Below, in pieces: positions 7,146-15,545 of a stretch of 64,000 bases of DNA. The notes beneath the pieces are model-generated. The model made no database searches. It was not told where the DNA came from and saw only the letters and a program-made list of their open reading frames with translations. A program made the position numbers and the translations under genes. This DNA is from Mesobacillus persicus (GTDB lineage: Bacteria; Bacillota; Bacilli; Bacillales; Cytobacillaceae). Positions within the stretch are counted from its first letter, which is position 1; each line of letters opens with the position of its first letter. The stretch is taken from the NCBI RefSeq assembly GCF_900109925.1, contig NZ_FOBW01000015.1, positions 55,195 to 119,194 of the forward strand, written 5' to 3'.

Positions 7146-8318
7146 TCAGGATATAGCATTCATTACTATTGGCTGTTTTTTCTCAAGCCTTATCAGCCAC
7201 CCAGTTAGAATTACGCCAATAAAAGACATTGCACCAAAAAATAAGTACACAGCAAAGATTGAAAATTCTTCAAAAATCATGCCGCTTATAAATGTACAAA
7301 ACCAGTTTCCGAACCCATTTCCAATTGCTGAATACAAAGTTACCGCTGTTGCTGTCATTGTAATCGGAGAAACCTCACGAACATACTGAATGCCAGCTGG
7401 AATAAATAAGCCCAGTGAGAAGCCTTGGATAATCGTTGTTGCATAAATTAAACCAATTCCTGGTTCTAAAAAATAAAACAACCATCTTACTAAAGAAGCC
7501 ACTCCAGCTATTAGTGCCACTTGCAGCAGGCCAAGCTTATGAATCCAAGCTCCGGCTACCCTCATAAAAGGAATTTCTGATAAAACCGCAAGCAGAAACG
7601 CAATCCCTATGCCTGTATAAGTTCCCCCGCTATATTCAATAAACAAACTAAAATAAAAGTTATTCGCCAAATTCGGTCCAAATATTAAAAAGGTAATCAG
7701 TAAAAACACGACAAATCTCCGTATCGCCAATAAATCTTTCACTCCCGAAAAGAGGTTAACCTTTGTCTCTAATGGTTTCTCTCTTGGAAGCGATAGTGAC
7801 AAGAACGCCGCAATCGTTAACACAATAAAAAAGGCATAAAAAATCACATCCGGAGAAAACTCTGAAAGCCATCCCATGACGAAGACGGCTAATCCAAACC
7901 CTAATGAACCGAAAAGTCTTATATTTCCATAATTCACTTTCACTCTGTTCGCATACTGAATTGAAATACTATCAGAGAGTGGAATAATCGCACTTTGAAA
8001 GACCCCTAAAATAATCGCAACAAACAAAAACCAATAATAGCCACCAAAAGCCAAGTACCCTAGACCTGCTATTCCTGCAATTAATGTGGTGATCATCAGT
8101 AACTTGTGATGAGCATTTTTTAAATCAGCCAATATGCCCCATATCGGCTGAAAAAAGATCATCATTATTGGACCAATGGAGAGTAAAGTCCCCACCTGGT
8201 ATCCATTTAGATTTTGGACTTCACTAAAATAGACACTTAGCAGTGGAGAAATGCTCCCAACGCCGAAAAAAGTTAACAGATAAAACCATTTTAAATTAGT
8301 TAAACTCTTATTTTTCAT
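7146..8318 (-). CDS. MFS transporter, MFS_1-like (YwbF/nucleoside symporter type)
   Basis: About 390 residues and 12 predicted membrane helices. The start at 8318 (MKNKSLTNLKW) follows GGGGG at 7 nt. The first loop GVGSISPLLSVYFSEVQNLNG and the helix 2-3 segment FFQPIWGILADLKNAHHK match the MFS_1-like branch that includes B. subtilis YwbF and enterobacterial HcaT-type permeases. The substrate cannot be deduced. Confidence 0.75.
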   Translation of the reverse strand: MKNKSLTNLKWFYLLTFFGVGSISPLLSVYFSEVQNLNGYQVGTLLSIGPIMMIFFQPIWGILADLKNAHHKLLMITTLIAGIAGLGYLAFGGYYWFLFVAIILGVFQSAIIPLSDSISIQYANRVKVNYGNIRLFGSLGFGLAVFVMGWLSEFSPDVIFYAFFIVLTIAAFLSLSLPREKPLETKVNLFSGVKDLLAIRRFVVFLLITFLIFGPNLANNFYFSLFIEYSGGTYTGIGIAFLLAVLSEIPFMRVAGAWIHKLGLLQVALIAGVASLVRWLFYFLEPGIGLIYATTIIQGFSLGLFIPAGIQYVREVSPITMTATAVTLYSAIGNGFGNWFCTFISGMIFEEFSIFAVYLFFGAMSFIGVILTGWLIRLEKKQPIVMNAIS

Positions 8319-8446
8319 GATATTTCCCCCAAAAAATCCCAACATAACGTCTTATTCTACCATTATTTTCTGGTTATGGAAAAACCATTTTAACCAAATT
8401 ATATTAGTGAACTCGTTCAGTTCTAAGGTAAAGGGCGGTGTTATTA

Positions 8447-8617
8447 ATGAAAGAAGTGATTTTATCATTATTTGCCGGACTTTTTGTAGGAATTCTCTTT
8501 AAGTTGATTAAACTTCCCATTCCTGCCCCACCTGTACTAGCTGGGGTAATCGGAATCGTTGGTGTTTATTTGGGAGGAATCGTCGGCGACTGGATACAAT
8601 CCTATTTCCGTGGTTAA
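8447..8617 (+). CDS. XapX domain membrane protein
   Basis: 56 residues, starting MKEVILSLFAGLFVGILFKL, then PIPAPPVLAGVIGIVGVYLG. Two membrane segments with the Pro-rich PxPAPPxLAG turn typical of XapX (DUF1427) proteins, whose function is unknown. Start follows an AAGGGCGG site. Confidence 0.8.
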   Translation: MKEVILSLFAGLFVGILFKLIKLPIPAPPVLAGVIGIVGVYLGGIVGDWIQSYFRG

Positions 8618-8665
8618 AAGATGGAAGCTTAAACAGATATTCTGTATAAGCTTCCATCTTTTATT
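8617..8665 (+). terminator. Terminator of the XapX gene
   Basis: 15-bp arms (AAAGATGGAAGCTTA and its complement) followed by a T-rich run. Confidence 0.85.
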
Positions 8666-8744
8666 TTTTTGTTGATAAAAATGAACGAAATGTGACGCTT
8701 CCATCTTGTTTTGCACAAATCAAAGAATGTTCATATTTTCTCTA

Positions 8745-8773
8745 TTGACCTAGTGTAAACATTTCTTTTTAAT
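8745..8773 (+). promoter_or_regulatory. Likely fnr promoter
   Basis: TTGACC (8745-8750), 17-bp spacer, TTTAAT (8768-8773), 67 bp upstream of the start codon. No clear Fnr palindrome was found next to it. Confidence 0.45.
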
Positions 8774-8839
8774 GTACATAGATAACTTTGGCGCGCGAAT
8801 TTTTCAAGGGGAAAAAGGAACTCGAAAAGGTGGGAGAAA

Positions 8840-9541
8840 ATGGTCAACAAACAATATAAAAGTGCTCTTTCTTACGAGTTAGGGGAATTGTTAAAAAATA
8901 CGAATAGAAAAGTAAAATTAAAAAAGGGCTTATTTTTATTCCAAGAAGGCCAACCAGCTAAAGAAATGTATATCCTTCTATCTGGAAAGGTACAAATTTC
9001 GAAGATGAATGCAGAAGGGAAAGAATTGACGCTCCGCTTATGTACCCACAATGATATAGTTGGCGAGCTTACCCTATTTACGGTCGATCCTCAGTATTTA
9101 TTTAATGCAAAAATTGTAGAATCTGGAGAAGCAGCCGCAATTAACATTGAGGACCTTGAGCGAATCCTTTTCAGTAATAGCCAACTTGCCTATGAATATA
9201 TGAAATGGATGAACGATCACATTCGTAAAACCATCACAAAGTTCCGTGATCTTGTCCTTAATGGAAAAAAAGGGGCACTTTATTCAACACTTATTCGTCT
9301 TTGTAACAGTTACGGCGTTCTCCGTGGAGATGGAATCTATATCGATGTATCCTTAACCAATCAGGATTTGGCTAACTATTGCGGTACAGCAAGGGAAAGT
9401 GTGAGTCGAATGCTAGGCGAGCTCCGTGATGAAGGAATTATTTCGGTAGAAAGAAAGAAGATTGTTGTTCATAACCTCAATTATTTAAAAGCAGAGATTG
9501 ACTGTGAAAATTGCCCGATTGAGTATTGCAATATTGAATAA
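8840..9541 (+). CDS. fnr: Anaerobic regulator Fnr (Crp/Fnr family)
   Basis: 233 residues. N-terminal cyclic-nucleotide-like beta barrel (LFLFQEGQPAKEMYILLSGKVQIS), dimer helix (YMKWMNDHIRKTITKFRDL) and a C-terminal winged helix with recognition segment CGTARESVSRMLGELR. The C-terminal cluster C222-x2-C225-x4-C230 is the arrangement of B. subtilis Fnr (CENCPLEIC), which carries its [4Fe-4S] at the C-terminus rather than the N-terminus as in E. coli. In B. subtilis Fnr activates nitrate respiration and fermentation genes when oxygen is absent. Nearby pflBA and fdhF are natural candidate targets. Confidence 0.93.
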   Translation: MVNKQYKSALSYELGELLKNTNRKVKLKKGLFLFQEGQPAKEMYILLSGKVQISKMNAEGKELTLRLCTHNDIVGELTLFTVDPQYLFNAKIVESGEAAAINIEDLERILFSNSQLAYEYMKWMNDHIRKTITKFRDLVLNGKKGALYSTLIRLCNSYGVLRGDGIYIDVSLTNQDLANYCGTARESVSRMLGELRDEGIISVERKKIVVHNLNYLKAEIDCENCPIEYCNIE

Positions 9542-9589
9542 ATACGGAGGTTATTTATTGATCAATAATAGAAACGGAGCTGGTCGCTT

Positions 9590-10189
9590 ATGAAAAAAAT
9601 CTATATCATCTGCAGTTTAATTGTCTTTATTGGCATCGCTTCCGGGATTTCATTTTTTGTGCTTAGGGATGCGAATGCGCAAATACCAGAGGACATTACC
9701 CTTGTTACTCACGAACAAGAAGACTATCGTTTCGGTGATGCAGATAAGAAATTAAAGCTTGTTGAATTTATTTATACTCATTGTCCTGATATTTGCCCAA
9801 CCACCACTCAAAAAATGAAACTACTAAAACAAGACCTCGAAGCTGAGGGGGTTTACGGAGATAAAGTTCAGTTTATTACTGTGACAATCGACCCTTATCG
9901 TGATACACCCGAAGTCATGCACAAGTATATGGATGCTTTTGAAATCGAGGATGATGACCAGTGGTTAATGTTAACGGGAGATCCGAATAAGTTAAAGGAA
10001 GAGCAACAAGAAATTAGAGAACTCGCTGATACCTTCCAATTTCAGTACCGCGACCCAGGAAATGGCTTTTTTGTCCATACTACCTTCACGTATTTAATTG
10101 ATGAAAATAACAAATATATTAAAAAATTTCCAATGGGCATTGAATTTAATAAAGATGAAGTATTTGATAAAATCATGAAAGAAATCTAA
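9590..10189 (+). CDS. SCO family copper chaperone (SCO1/SenC, BsSco type)
   Basis: 199 residues. One N-terminal membrane anchor (residues 5-25), then a thioredoxin fold facing outside. C65-x3-C69 (THCPDICP) and the distal His in FFVHTTFTYL are the copper ligands known in Sco proteins, which help assemble the CuA site of cytochrome oxidase. It starts 48 bp after fnr and may be read from the same promoter. It is distinct from the TlpA-type protein at 61.4 kb. Confidence 0.88.
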   Translation: MKKIYIICSLIVFIGIASGISFFVLRDANAQIPEDITLVTHEQEDYRFGDADKKLKLVEFIYTHCPDICPTTTQKMKLLKQDLEAEGVYGDKVQFITVTIDPYRDTPEVMHKYMDAFEIEDDDQWLMLTGDPNKLKEEQQEIRELADTFQFQYRDPGNGFFVHTTFTYLIDENNKYIKKFPMGIEFNKDEVFDKIMKEI

Positions 10190-10250
10190 CCATATTTTCC
10201 TGCTTAGGGCTGTGGATTCCTGCCCTGAAGTCCAATAAAGCAATATACAT

Positions 10251-10292
10251 AAAAAAGGCGTGGGATGAAATGTCATCTCACGCTTTTTTTAT
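10251..10292 (+). terminator. Terminator after the SCO gene
   Basis: GCGTGGGATGA/TCATCTCACGC stem with T7; it can also serve the minus strand. Confidence 0.85.
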
Positions 10293-10342
10293 TAAGTATA
10301 GAATGCAACAGAATCCCCAAACATCTTAAAGGGGAAGTTCAA

Positions 10343-10477
10343 TTAATGTGAATTGACAGTCGGATGTTTCTCAGCCTGTTGAAGAGAGAAAAATTCAGAC
10401 TTTGGTTTCGTAAAGCTGACTTTTATCCCTGACTCTCTCAGACGGTTCACAAAATCGACCAGCTGCTTTTTCGCCAT
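10343..10477 (-). CDS. Hypothetical 44-residue protein
   Basis: Small gene: MAKKQLVDFVNRLRESG followed by IKVSFTKPKSEFFSLQ, ending KHPTVNSH. AAGGGG lies 9 nt upstream of the ATG. The N-terminal half looks like an amphipathic helix. It lies downstream of, and convergent to, the SCO gene. No family recognised. Confidence 0.5.
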   Translation of the reverse strand: MAKKQLVDFVNRLRESGIKVSFTKPKSEFFSLQQAEKHPTVNSH

Positions 10478-10777
10478 CGCAAAAACCCCTTTAACTACCT
10501 GTTTGAATTCATTTTACATCATAAATTTGAAAAATGTGTGAAGATGAGCAAAAAAATTGAAAAAATTATCTGCTTCCATCATAATTTTTACTTCCTTATA
10601 AAATCCTTCATTTTAACAGACCCTCTTTTTCAAAAAATCTGTTTCACCCCCAGAACATGTATTCCCCCTTAAATTCAATAAAAAAACCTCTTTTATCATC
10701 AAGATTCTTCCAAACCATTCACGTTGTATCCGACAATATGGTATAATGCTTTGGATAATTATAAATGGAGGCTTTAA
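10478..10777 (+). promoter_or_regulatory. Upstream region and promoter of the ABC-F gene
   Basis: AT-rich 300-bp gap. An extended -10, TGG-TATAAT (TATAAT at 10742-10747), with TTCACG about 18 bp upstream, lies close to the start codon at 10778. Nothing else is recognised in the gap. Confidence 0.5.
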
Positions 10778-12394
10778 ATGATTACAGTTAATAATGTGGG
10801 TTTACGATATGGTGATCGTAAACTTTTTGAAGATGTTAATATTAAGTTCACTCCTGGAAATTGCTACGGACTAATTGGTGCCAATGGAGCTGGGAAATCA
10901 ACGTTTCTTAAAATCCTCTCTGGAGAGATTGAACCACAAGCTGGAAATGTTCATCTTACTCCTGGCGAGCGCCTTGCTGTTTTAAAACAGAACCACTTTG
11001 AATATGAAGAGGTAGAAGCGATTAAAGTGGTCATTATGGGTCACGCAAGATTGTATGAAATCATGCAGGAAAAAGACGCTATCTACATGAAAGCTGATTT
11101 TACCGATGAAGATGGTATGAGGGCTGCTGAGCTTGAAGGGGAATTTGCAGAGTTAAATGGATGGGAAGCTGACTCTGAAGCAGCCATCCTTTTAAAAGGT
11201 TTAGGGATTGGCGAAGACCTTCATGATAAGAAAATGGCTGACCTAGATGGTGCGGAGAAAGTGAAAGTTCTTCTAGCACAAGCATTATTTGGAAAACCTG
11301 ATGTCTTGTTATTAGACGAACCAACAAACCACCTGGATATCCAAGCCATTCAATGGCTTGAGGAATTCCTAATTAATTTTGAGAACACGGTTATTGTCGT
11401 TTCCCATGACCGTTACTTCTTAAACAAAGTTTGTACTCATATCGCGGACCTAGATTTCAGTAAAATTCAAATCTATGTTGGTAACTATGATTTCTGGTAT
11501 GAATCTAGTCAATTGGCATCTAGATTGACACAAGATGCGAATCGGAAGAAAGAAGAAAAAATCAAAGAACTCCAAGCGTTCATTGCCAGATTTAGTGCAA
11601 ATGCATCTAAGTCAAAGCAAGCAACATCTAGAAAAAAACTACTAGATAAAATCTCACTTGATGATATTAGACCGTCTTCTCGCCGTTATCCATACGTTCA
11701 GTTTGCGATTGAGCGCGAAATCGGCAATGATTTACTTCGTGTAGATGGTTTAACGAAAACCATTGATGGGGTTAAGGTACTCGATAATCTTTCATTCATC
11801 ATGAATAAAGAGGATAAAATCGCTTTAGTCGGTAGCAATGAGCTGGCGAAAACGACTTTATTTAAAATTCTTATGGGTGAAATGGAGCCGGACAGCGGTA
11901 GCTTTAAATGGGGGATTACAACCTCTCAAGCCTACTTCCCGAAGGATAACTCTCAATACTTCGAAGGGTCTGATCTAAGCTTAGTTGACTGGTTAAGACA
12001 GTTCTCTCCAAAAGATGATAGCGAAAGTTTCCTTCGCGGATTCCTTGGTAGAATGTTATTTTCAGGTGACGAAGTATTGAAAAAAGCAAGTGTACTTTCC
12101 GGTGGAGAAAAGGTACGCTGCATGCTTTCAAAAATGATGTTATCAGGTTCTAATGTTTTATTACTTGATGAACCAACCAACCACCTTGATTTGGAGTCAA
12201 TTACGGCATTGAACAACGGGCTAATCAATTATAAAGGTTCCCTGTTATTCTCTTCCCATGACCATCAGTTCGTTCAAACGATTGCCAATCGAATCTTTGA
12301 ACTAACTCCATCCGGATTGGTTGATAAACAAATGACTTATGATGAATACCTTGAAAATCAGGAGATTCAACAGCAAGTTGCAAAAATGTATTAA
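10778..12394 (+). CDS. ykpA: ABC-F family ATPase, YkpA/YbiT type
   Basis: 538 residues with two ATP-binding cassettes and no membrane segments. Walker A1 is GANGAGKST and Walker B1 DVLLLDEPTNHLD. A linker rich in Lys and Glu separates the domains (RKKEEKIKELQAFIARF). The second cassette has a degenerate Walker A, VGSNELAKTTL, and signature LSGGEKVRCML. The first signature is degenerate (LDGAEKVKVLLAQ), as is usual in the YbiT branch. ABC-F proteins act on the ribosome; members of this branch are thought to help stalled translation rather than transport. Confidence 0.88.
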   Translation: MITVNNVGLRYGDRKLFEDVNIKFTPGNCYGLIGANGAGKSTFLKILSGEIEPQAGNVHLTPGERLAVLKQNHFEYEEVEAIKVVIMGHARLYEIMQEKDAIYMKADFTDEDGMRAAELEGEFAELNGWEADSEAAILLKGLGIGEDLHDKKMADLDGAEKVKVLLAQALFGKPDVLLLDEPTNHLDIQAIQWLEEFLINFENTVIVVSHDRYFLNKVCTHIADLDFSKIQIYVGNYDFWYESSQLASRLTQDANRKKEEKIKELQAFIARFSANASKSKQATSRKKLLDKISLDDIRPSSRRYPYVQFAIEREIGNDLLRVDGLTKTIDGVKVLDNLSFIMNKEDKIALVGSNELAKTTLFKILMGEMEPDSGSFKWGITTSQAYFPKDNSQYFEGSDLSLVDWLRQFSPKDDSESFLRGFLGRMLFSGDEVLKKASVLSGGEKVRCMLSKMMLSGSNVLLLDEPTNHLDLESITALNNGLINYKGSLLFSSHDHQFVQTIANRIFELTPSGLVDKQMTYDEYLENQEIQQQVAKMY

Positions 12395-12395
12395 T

Positions 12396-12436
12396 GGGAA
12401 AGAGCTCGGATTTTTTGTTCCGAGCTCTTTTTTATT
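12396..12436 (+). terminator. Terminator after the ABC-F gene
   Basis: AAAGAGCTCGGA/TCCGAGCTCTTT stem plus T-run. Confidence 0.9.
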
Positions 12437-12438
12437 AC

Positions 12439-12570
12439 CTAGTCTTGTTTCTGCTTATTTCTAGATGATGGAGCCTTTACTTTTCCGGTTTCATGATTGG
12501 TCGTTCCCTGTCCTTCTACCTGTGAAGAGTTCAGTCCAATAGTTGCTGGGTTCGCTTTACGTTTAGACAT
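12439..12570 (-). CDS. Small acid-soluble spore protein O-like
   Basis: 43 residues, starting MSKRKANPATIGLNSSQVEG. The N-terminus matches the pattern M-x-KRKAN...I-G-N...QG-x-G of Bacillus SspO, a minor spore protein; the C-terminal half is less alike. An in-frame ATG lies one codon upstream (12573); AGGGAGG precedes both. If SspO, it would be made in the forespore. Confidence 0.5.
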   Translation of the reverse strand: MSKRKANPATIGLNSSQVEGQGTTNHETGKVKAPSSRNKQKQD

Positions 12571-12683
12571 CATTTACACACCTCCCTACTTACTTTTCAC
12601 TTTCTAACAATGTATTTATACAAGTGAGTAACGAATAATTGTTTCCATTCAAGGAGACCTTAGAATCGGAGGAGGTGTTACAT

Positions 12684-12935
12684 ATGACGAAAGTTGGCGT
12701 AGAGCAATCCCTTAGCAATGTCTCAGCAGCACTTCGCGAAAAAGGATATGACGTTGTAGACCTTAAGCAAGAGAACGATGCCCAAGGCTGTGATTGTTGT
12801 GTTATTAGTGGACTAGACTCAAATATTATGGGCATGCAAGATACTATAACTCAAGGATCTGTTATCGAAGCAAATGGCCTCTCAGCAGATGAAGTTTGCC
12901 AGGAAGTTGAACAAAGGTTTGGCAGACAACAATAA
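12684..12935 (+). CDS. YkuS family protein (UPF0180)
   Basis: 83 residues from the ATG at 12684, preceded by GGAGGAGGTG. The pattern GVEQSLSNV...[11 protein letters not shown], then [16 protein letters not shown] and [12 protein letters not shown], is that of UPF0180/YkuS. The Cys-rich GCDCC motif is conserved in the family. Function unknown. Confidence 0.8.
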   Translation: MTKVGVEQSLSNVSAALREKGYDVVDLKQENDAQGCDCCVISGLDSNIMGMQDTITQGSVIEANGLSADEVCQEVEQRFGRQQ

Positions 12936-12942
12936 TTCTTTA

Positions 12943-12972
12943 AAAACTGCCCACTGGGGGCAGTTTTTTTAT
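12943..12972 (+). terminator. Terminator after the YkuS-like gene
   Basis: AAAACTGCCC/GGGCAGTTTT with T7. Confidence 0.88.
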
Positions 12973-13032
12973 TTGGACTTCGTTATAATAGGAAAAGTAT
13001 CAATATTAAACGTTCAAGGATGAATATATTAA

Positions 13033-13812
13033 ATGAACAAATTACTTTCTATATTTAGCTTCTTCCTGTTCCTTGCTCTATCTGGCTGTTCACCACAGAC
13101 ACAAAACAATGAACAAATTGAAATAACAATCTCTGCAGCAGCTAGCCTGACGGAGGTTCTTTCAGAGCTTGAGGTGCTGTATGAAGAAGAAAAAAATCAT
13201 GACATTAACCTACTATTTAATTTCGGTGGCTCAGGTTCATTACAACAACAGATTCTCCAAGGGGCACCCGTTGACCTATATTTTTCAGCTGCGGAAGATA
13301 AATATAACCAACTCTTAGAGCGCGGCTTAATTGATGCGGACTATAGTAGTGATTTTATTTCAAATGAACTAGTATTGATTACTCCTACTGGAACTTCAAA
13401 TGAAATGAGGGATTTTTCAGACCTTGTCTCAGATGAAATATCACGAATTGCTATCGGGACTCCAGAAACAGTCCCGGCCGGTCAATATACGAAGCAAGCT
13501 ATGGAAAACATGGGGATTTGGGACAAGCTATCAGGAAAAATCATTCCCACAAAGGATGTTAGACAGGTCCTCTCTTATGTAGAAACCAATAACGTCGATG
13601 CGGGCATTGTTTATAAAACAGATGCTCTTGTATCAAAGAAGGTCAAAATGGTTACAACAATTGACACCAGCCTCCACAATCCAATTGTCTATCCTGTGGG
13701 TGTCCTCAGTACCAGTACACAAAAAGACGAGGCGATTAACTTTTTTAATTACCTTCAAACCGAGAGTGCTATTGAGATATTTAAAAAATTCGGCTTTGAA
13801 TTAGTAAGGTAG
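13033..13812 (+). CDS. modA: Molybdate ABC transporter, substrate-binding lipoprotein ModA
   Basis: 259 residues. Lipoprotein signal peptide with lipobox LSGC19. The mature part has ISAAASLTEVL at its start and GGSGSLQQQILQGAPVDLYFSA, the ligand-binding motifs of the ModA/WtpA group that bind molybdate or tungstate. PETVPAGQYTKQAM and the YVETNNVDAGIVYKTDA hinge region are also typical. Followed 8 bp later by modB. Its cargo is needed for the molybdopterin enzyme FdhF at the start of the window. Confidence 0.9.
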   Translation: MNKLLSIFSFFLFLALSGCSPQTQNNEQIEITISAAASLTEVLSELEVLYEEEKNHDINLLFNFGGSGSLQQQILQGAPVDLYFSAAEDKYNQLLERGLIDADYSSDFISNELVLITPTGTSNEMRDFSDLVSDEISRIAIGTPETVPAGQYTKQAMENMGIWDKLSGKIIPTKDVRQVLSYVETNNVDAGIVYKTDALVSKKVKMVTTIDTSLHNPIVYPVGVLSTSTQKDEAINFFNYLQTESAIEIFKKFGFELVR

Positions 13813-13819
13813 GCTTATC

Positions 13820-14476
13820 ATGAATATTCAATTTTGGTCTCCCGTCCTCTTGTCACTGCAAACAGCGGCTGTCGCATTGATAATTGTCGTTATTTTAGGC
13901 GTCCTTCTGGCAAAGTGGATGATCGCGAAAAATTTCAAAGGAAAAATTATCTTAGAAACTTTATTATTACTTCCTTTGGTGCTCCCCCCTACCGTTGTAG
14001 GCTTTTTACTTATCATTATTTTTGGGAGAAATAGCTGGATTGGCTCTTCTCTTGAACAGCTCCTAGGGCAACCGATTATGTTCACCTGGCCGGCTGCCGT
14101 AATCGCGGCTTCCGTAGTTGCCTTTCCAATGATGTATCAATCGGCAAAGACCGGGTTCCTTTCAGTAGATAAAGGAGCCGAAGAAGCCAGTCGTATCGAT
14201 GGTGCTAGTGAATGGCAAGTGTTTCTCTTTATCACCTTGCCATTATCGATAAAGGCACTTACCGCTGGGGTGATTTTGAGCTTTGCACGTGCACTAGGTG
14301 AATTCGGGGCTACGTTGATGTTTGCTGGGAACCTCCCTGGTAAGACACAGACCATGCCGACAGCTATCTATGTCGCATTTGAATCTGGGAACATGGAGTT
14401 AGCTTGGCTATGGGTGAGTGTAATTATGGTTATTTCCTTTTTCATGCTCCTTGCAACTAGATTTCTACACTCTTGA
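13820..14476 (+). CDS. modB: Molybdate ABC transporter permease ModB
   Basis: 218 residues with five or six membrane helices. The EAA-loop, EEASRIDGASEWQVFLFITLP, and FARALGEFGATLMFAGN near the C-terminus are ModB signatures. A terminator follows at once, and no ModC ATPase gene is present, so the permease must use an ATPase encoded elsewhere, as in B. subtilis, where the mod operon also lacks an obvious modC. Confidence 0.9.
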   Translation: MNIQFWSPVLLSLQTAAVALIIVVILGVLLAKWMIAKNFKGKIILETLLLLPLVLPPTVVGFLLIIIFGRNSWIGSSLEQLLGQPIMFTWPAAVIAASVVAFPMMYQSAKTGFLSVDKGAEEASRIDGASEWQVFLFITLPLSIKALTAGVILSFARALGEFGATLMFAGNLPGKTQTMPTAIYVAFESGNMELAWLWVSVIMVISFFMLLATRFLHS

Positions 14477-14547
14477 TAGGGCGTCCATAAAGAGTGATTC
14501 AGTTCCGTGTATTTTTCAAAATTCCAGTGGTACCAATAGGTGCCGAA

Positions 14548-14580
14548 CAAAAAACTCGTCCATTTTTGGCGAGTTTTTTC
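14548..14580 (+). terminator. Terminator after modB
   Basis: AAAACTCG/CGAGTTTT stem with T6. Confidence 0.85.
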
Positions 14581-14703
14581 TATGATGACAATACCTCGTC
14601 CACCTCGTTATTCATTCCAAACTTCGGTCCACAAAATAGTAGACAAGTTTTACCTATGGGTGCGCATATGATAGACCAAGGACAAGTTAGAGGAGGTGAG
14701 TCG

Positions 14704-15156
14704 ATGCGTTTTTATATAATCAAAAGGCAATATTTATATTTGGCAATCATCTTGGTAATTATGGCAGCAAGTGCCTCCTTATGGTTTCTGCGCTCTCCGG
14801 ATGCGAAGACCGTTGCGACCCCGGAGGTTGTGGAAAATATGCGGGAAGTTCATCTAGTTACAGGTGAATTTAAAACGGTTACAGAAGCGGGAAAGGAAAT
14901 TGAATCCTATCGCTGGGATCCAGGAGTCGTTTTTCTTGAAAAGGATGAAAAAGTAGCTCTTAAAATTTACGGCATCAATGGGATGGAGCACCCTTTTGAA
15001 ATTGAAGGGACCGACATTAAAGGCACAGTAAAAAAAGGGGAAGAAACAGTTGTTCCACTTCAATTTAAAAAAGAAGGAGTCTATCGGTTAATTTGTTTAA
15101 CTCATCAAGATAAAAACAACAACGGACCTATGATTGCTTATATTGTGGTGGATTAA
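14704..15156 (+). CDS. Membrane-anchored cupredoxin domain protein
   Basis: 150 residues from the ATG at 14704, behind AGAGGAGGTGAG; an upstream open frame from 14494 runs through a terminator and is not used. Residues 8-27 form a membrane anchor, the rest faces outside. Candidate copper ligands are His in GMEHPFEIEG and the C-x2-H-x8-M series in LICLTHQDKNNNGPM. The fold is that of small type I copper or nitrous-oxide-reductase-like cupredoxins; the electron partner is unknown. It has its own terminator. Confidence 0.75.
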   Translation: MRFYIIKRQYLYLAIILVIMAASASLWFLRSPDAKTVATPEVVENMREVHLVTGEFKTVTEAGKEIESYRWDPGVVFLEKDEKVALKIYGINGMEHPFEIEGTDIKGTVKKGEETVVPLQFKKEGVYRLICLTHQDKNNNGPMIAYIVVD

Positions 15157-15198
15157 CCAATTGCTAATCCTTCACACCACCTAACATCATACTTACTA

Positions 15199-15233
15199 CA
15201 CAAAAACAGGAGCTCTTTCCTGTTTTTTGTGTT
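15199..15233 (+). terminator. Terminator after the cupredoxin gene
   Basis: ACAAAAACAGGA/TCCTGTTTTTTGT stem. Confidence 0.85.
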
Positions 15234-15436
15234 TTTAATCACTTCTTTTCACAAAAGGTTCATAACCAGCTTAAAACCGTGCAAACATTGTTTGTTATAA
15301 TTTAGTTATATCAACAGGCATAAGAAAGATTAGCCTTATACTTCTATATAACAGAATTAGAACTCCAGTAAACAATTATAGTACAGATTGTATTTATTAC
15401 TCATTATCAAAAATAAAAACCCTTTAATTTTCTACG

Positions 15437-15454
15437 TTGTTCATAATTTCACAG
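15437..15454 (+). promoter_or_regulatory. Candidate Rex-type operator in the pflB upstream region
   Basis: TTGTTCATAATTTCACAG resembles the Rex site TTGTGAA-N4-TTCACAA with a strong right half and a degenerate left half, 92 bp before pflB. Rex senses NADH/NAD+ and commonly controls fermentation genes in Gram-positives. The gap 15234-15545 is AT-rich; a weak TATGAT box lies near 15487. No ORF is seen in the gap. Confidence 0.35.
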
Positions 15455-15545
15455 AATCGTCACAGCAAATCTGTTTCATCCGTAGTATGATAAAAGTGTA
15501 GCAACTGTTATATATTTAAAAAACGTTATTTCGAGGTGAAGTGAA

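Noticed and set aside
11100..12228. Antisense ORFs inside ykpA, odhA, trp and fru genes
   Set aside because: All are shadows of well-identified genes in other frames, without ribosome sites.
14494..14703. Longer N-terminus for the cupredoxin protein
   Set aside because: The stretch contains the modB terminator and lacks a ribosome site; the ATG at 14704 has a strong one.
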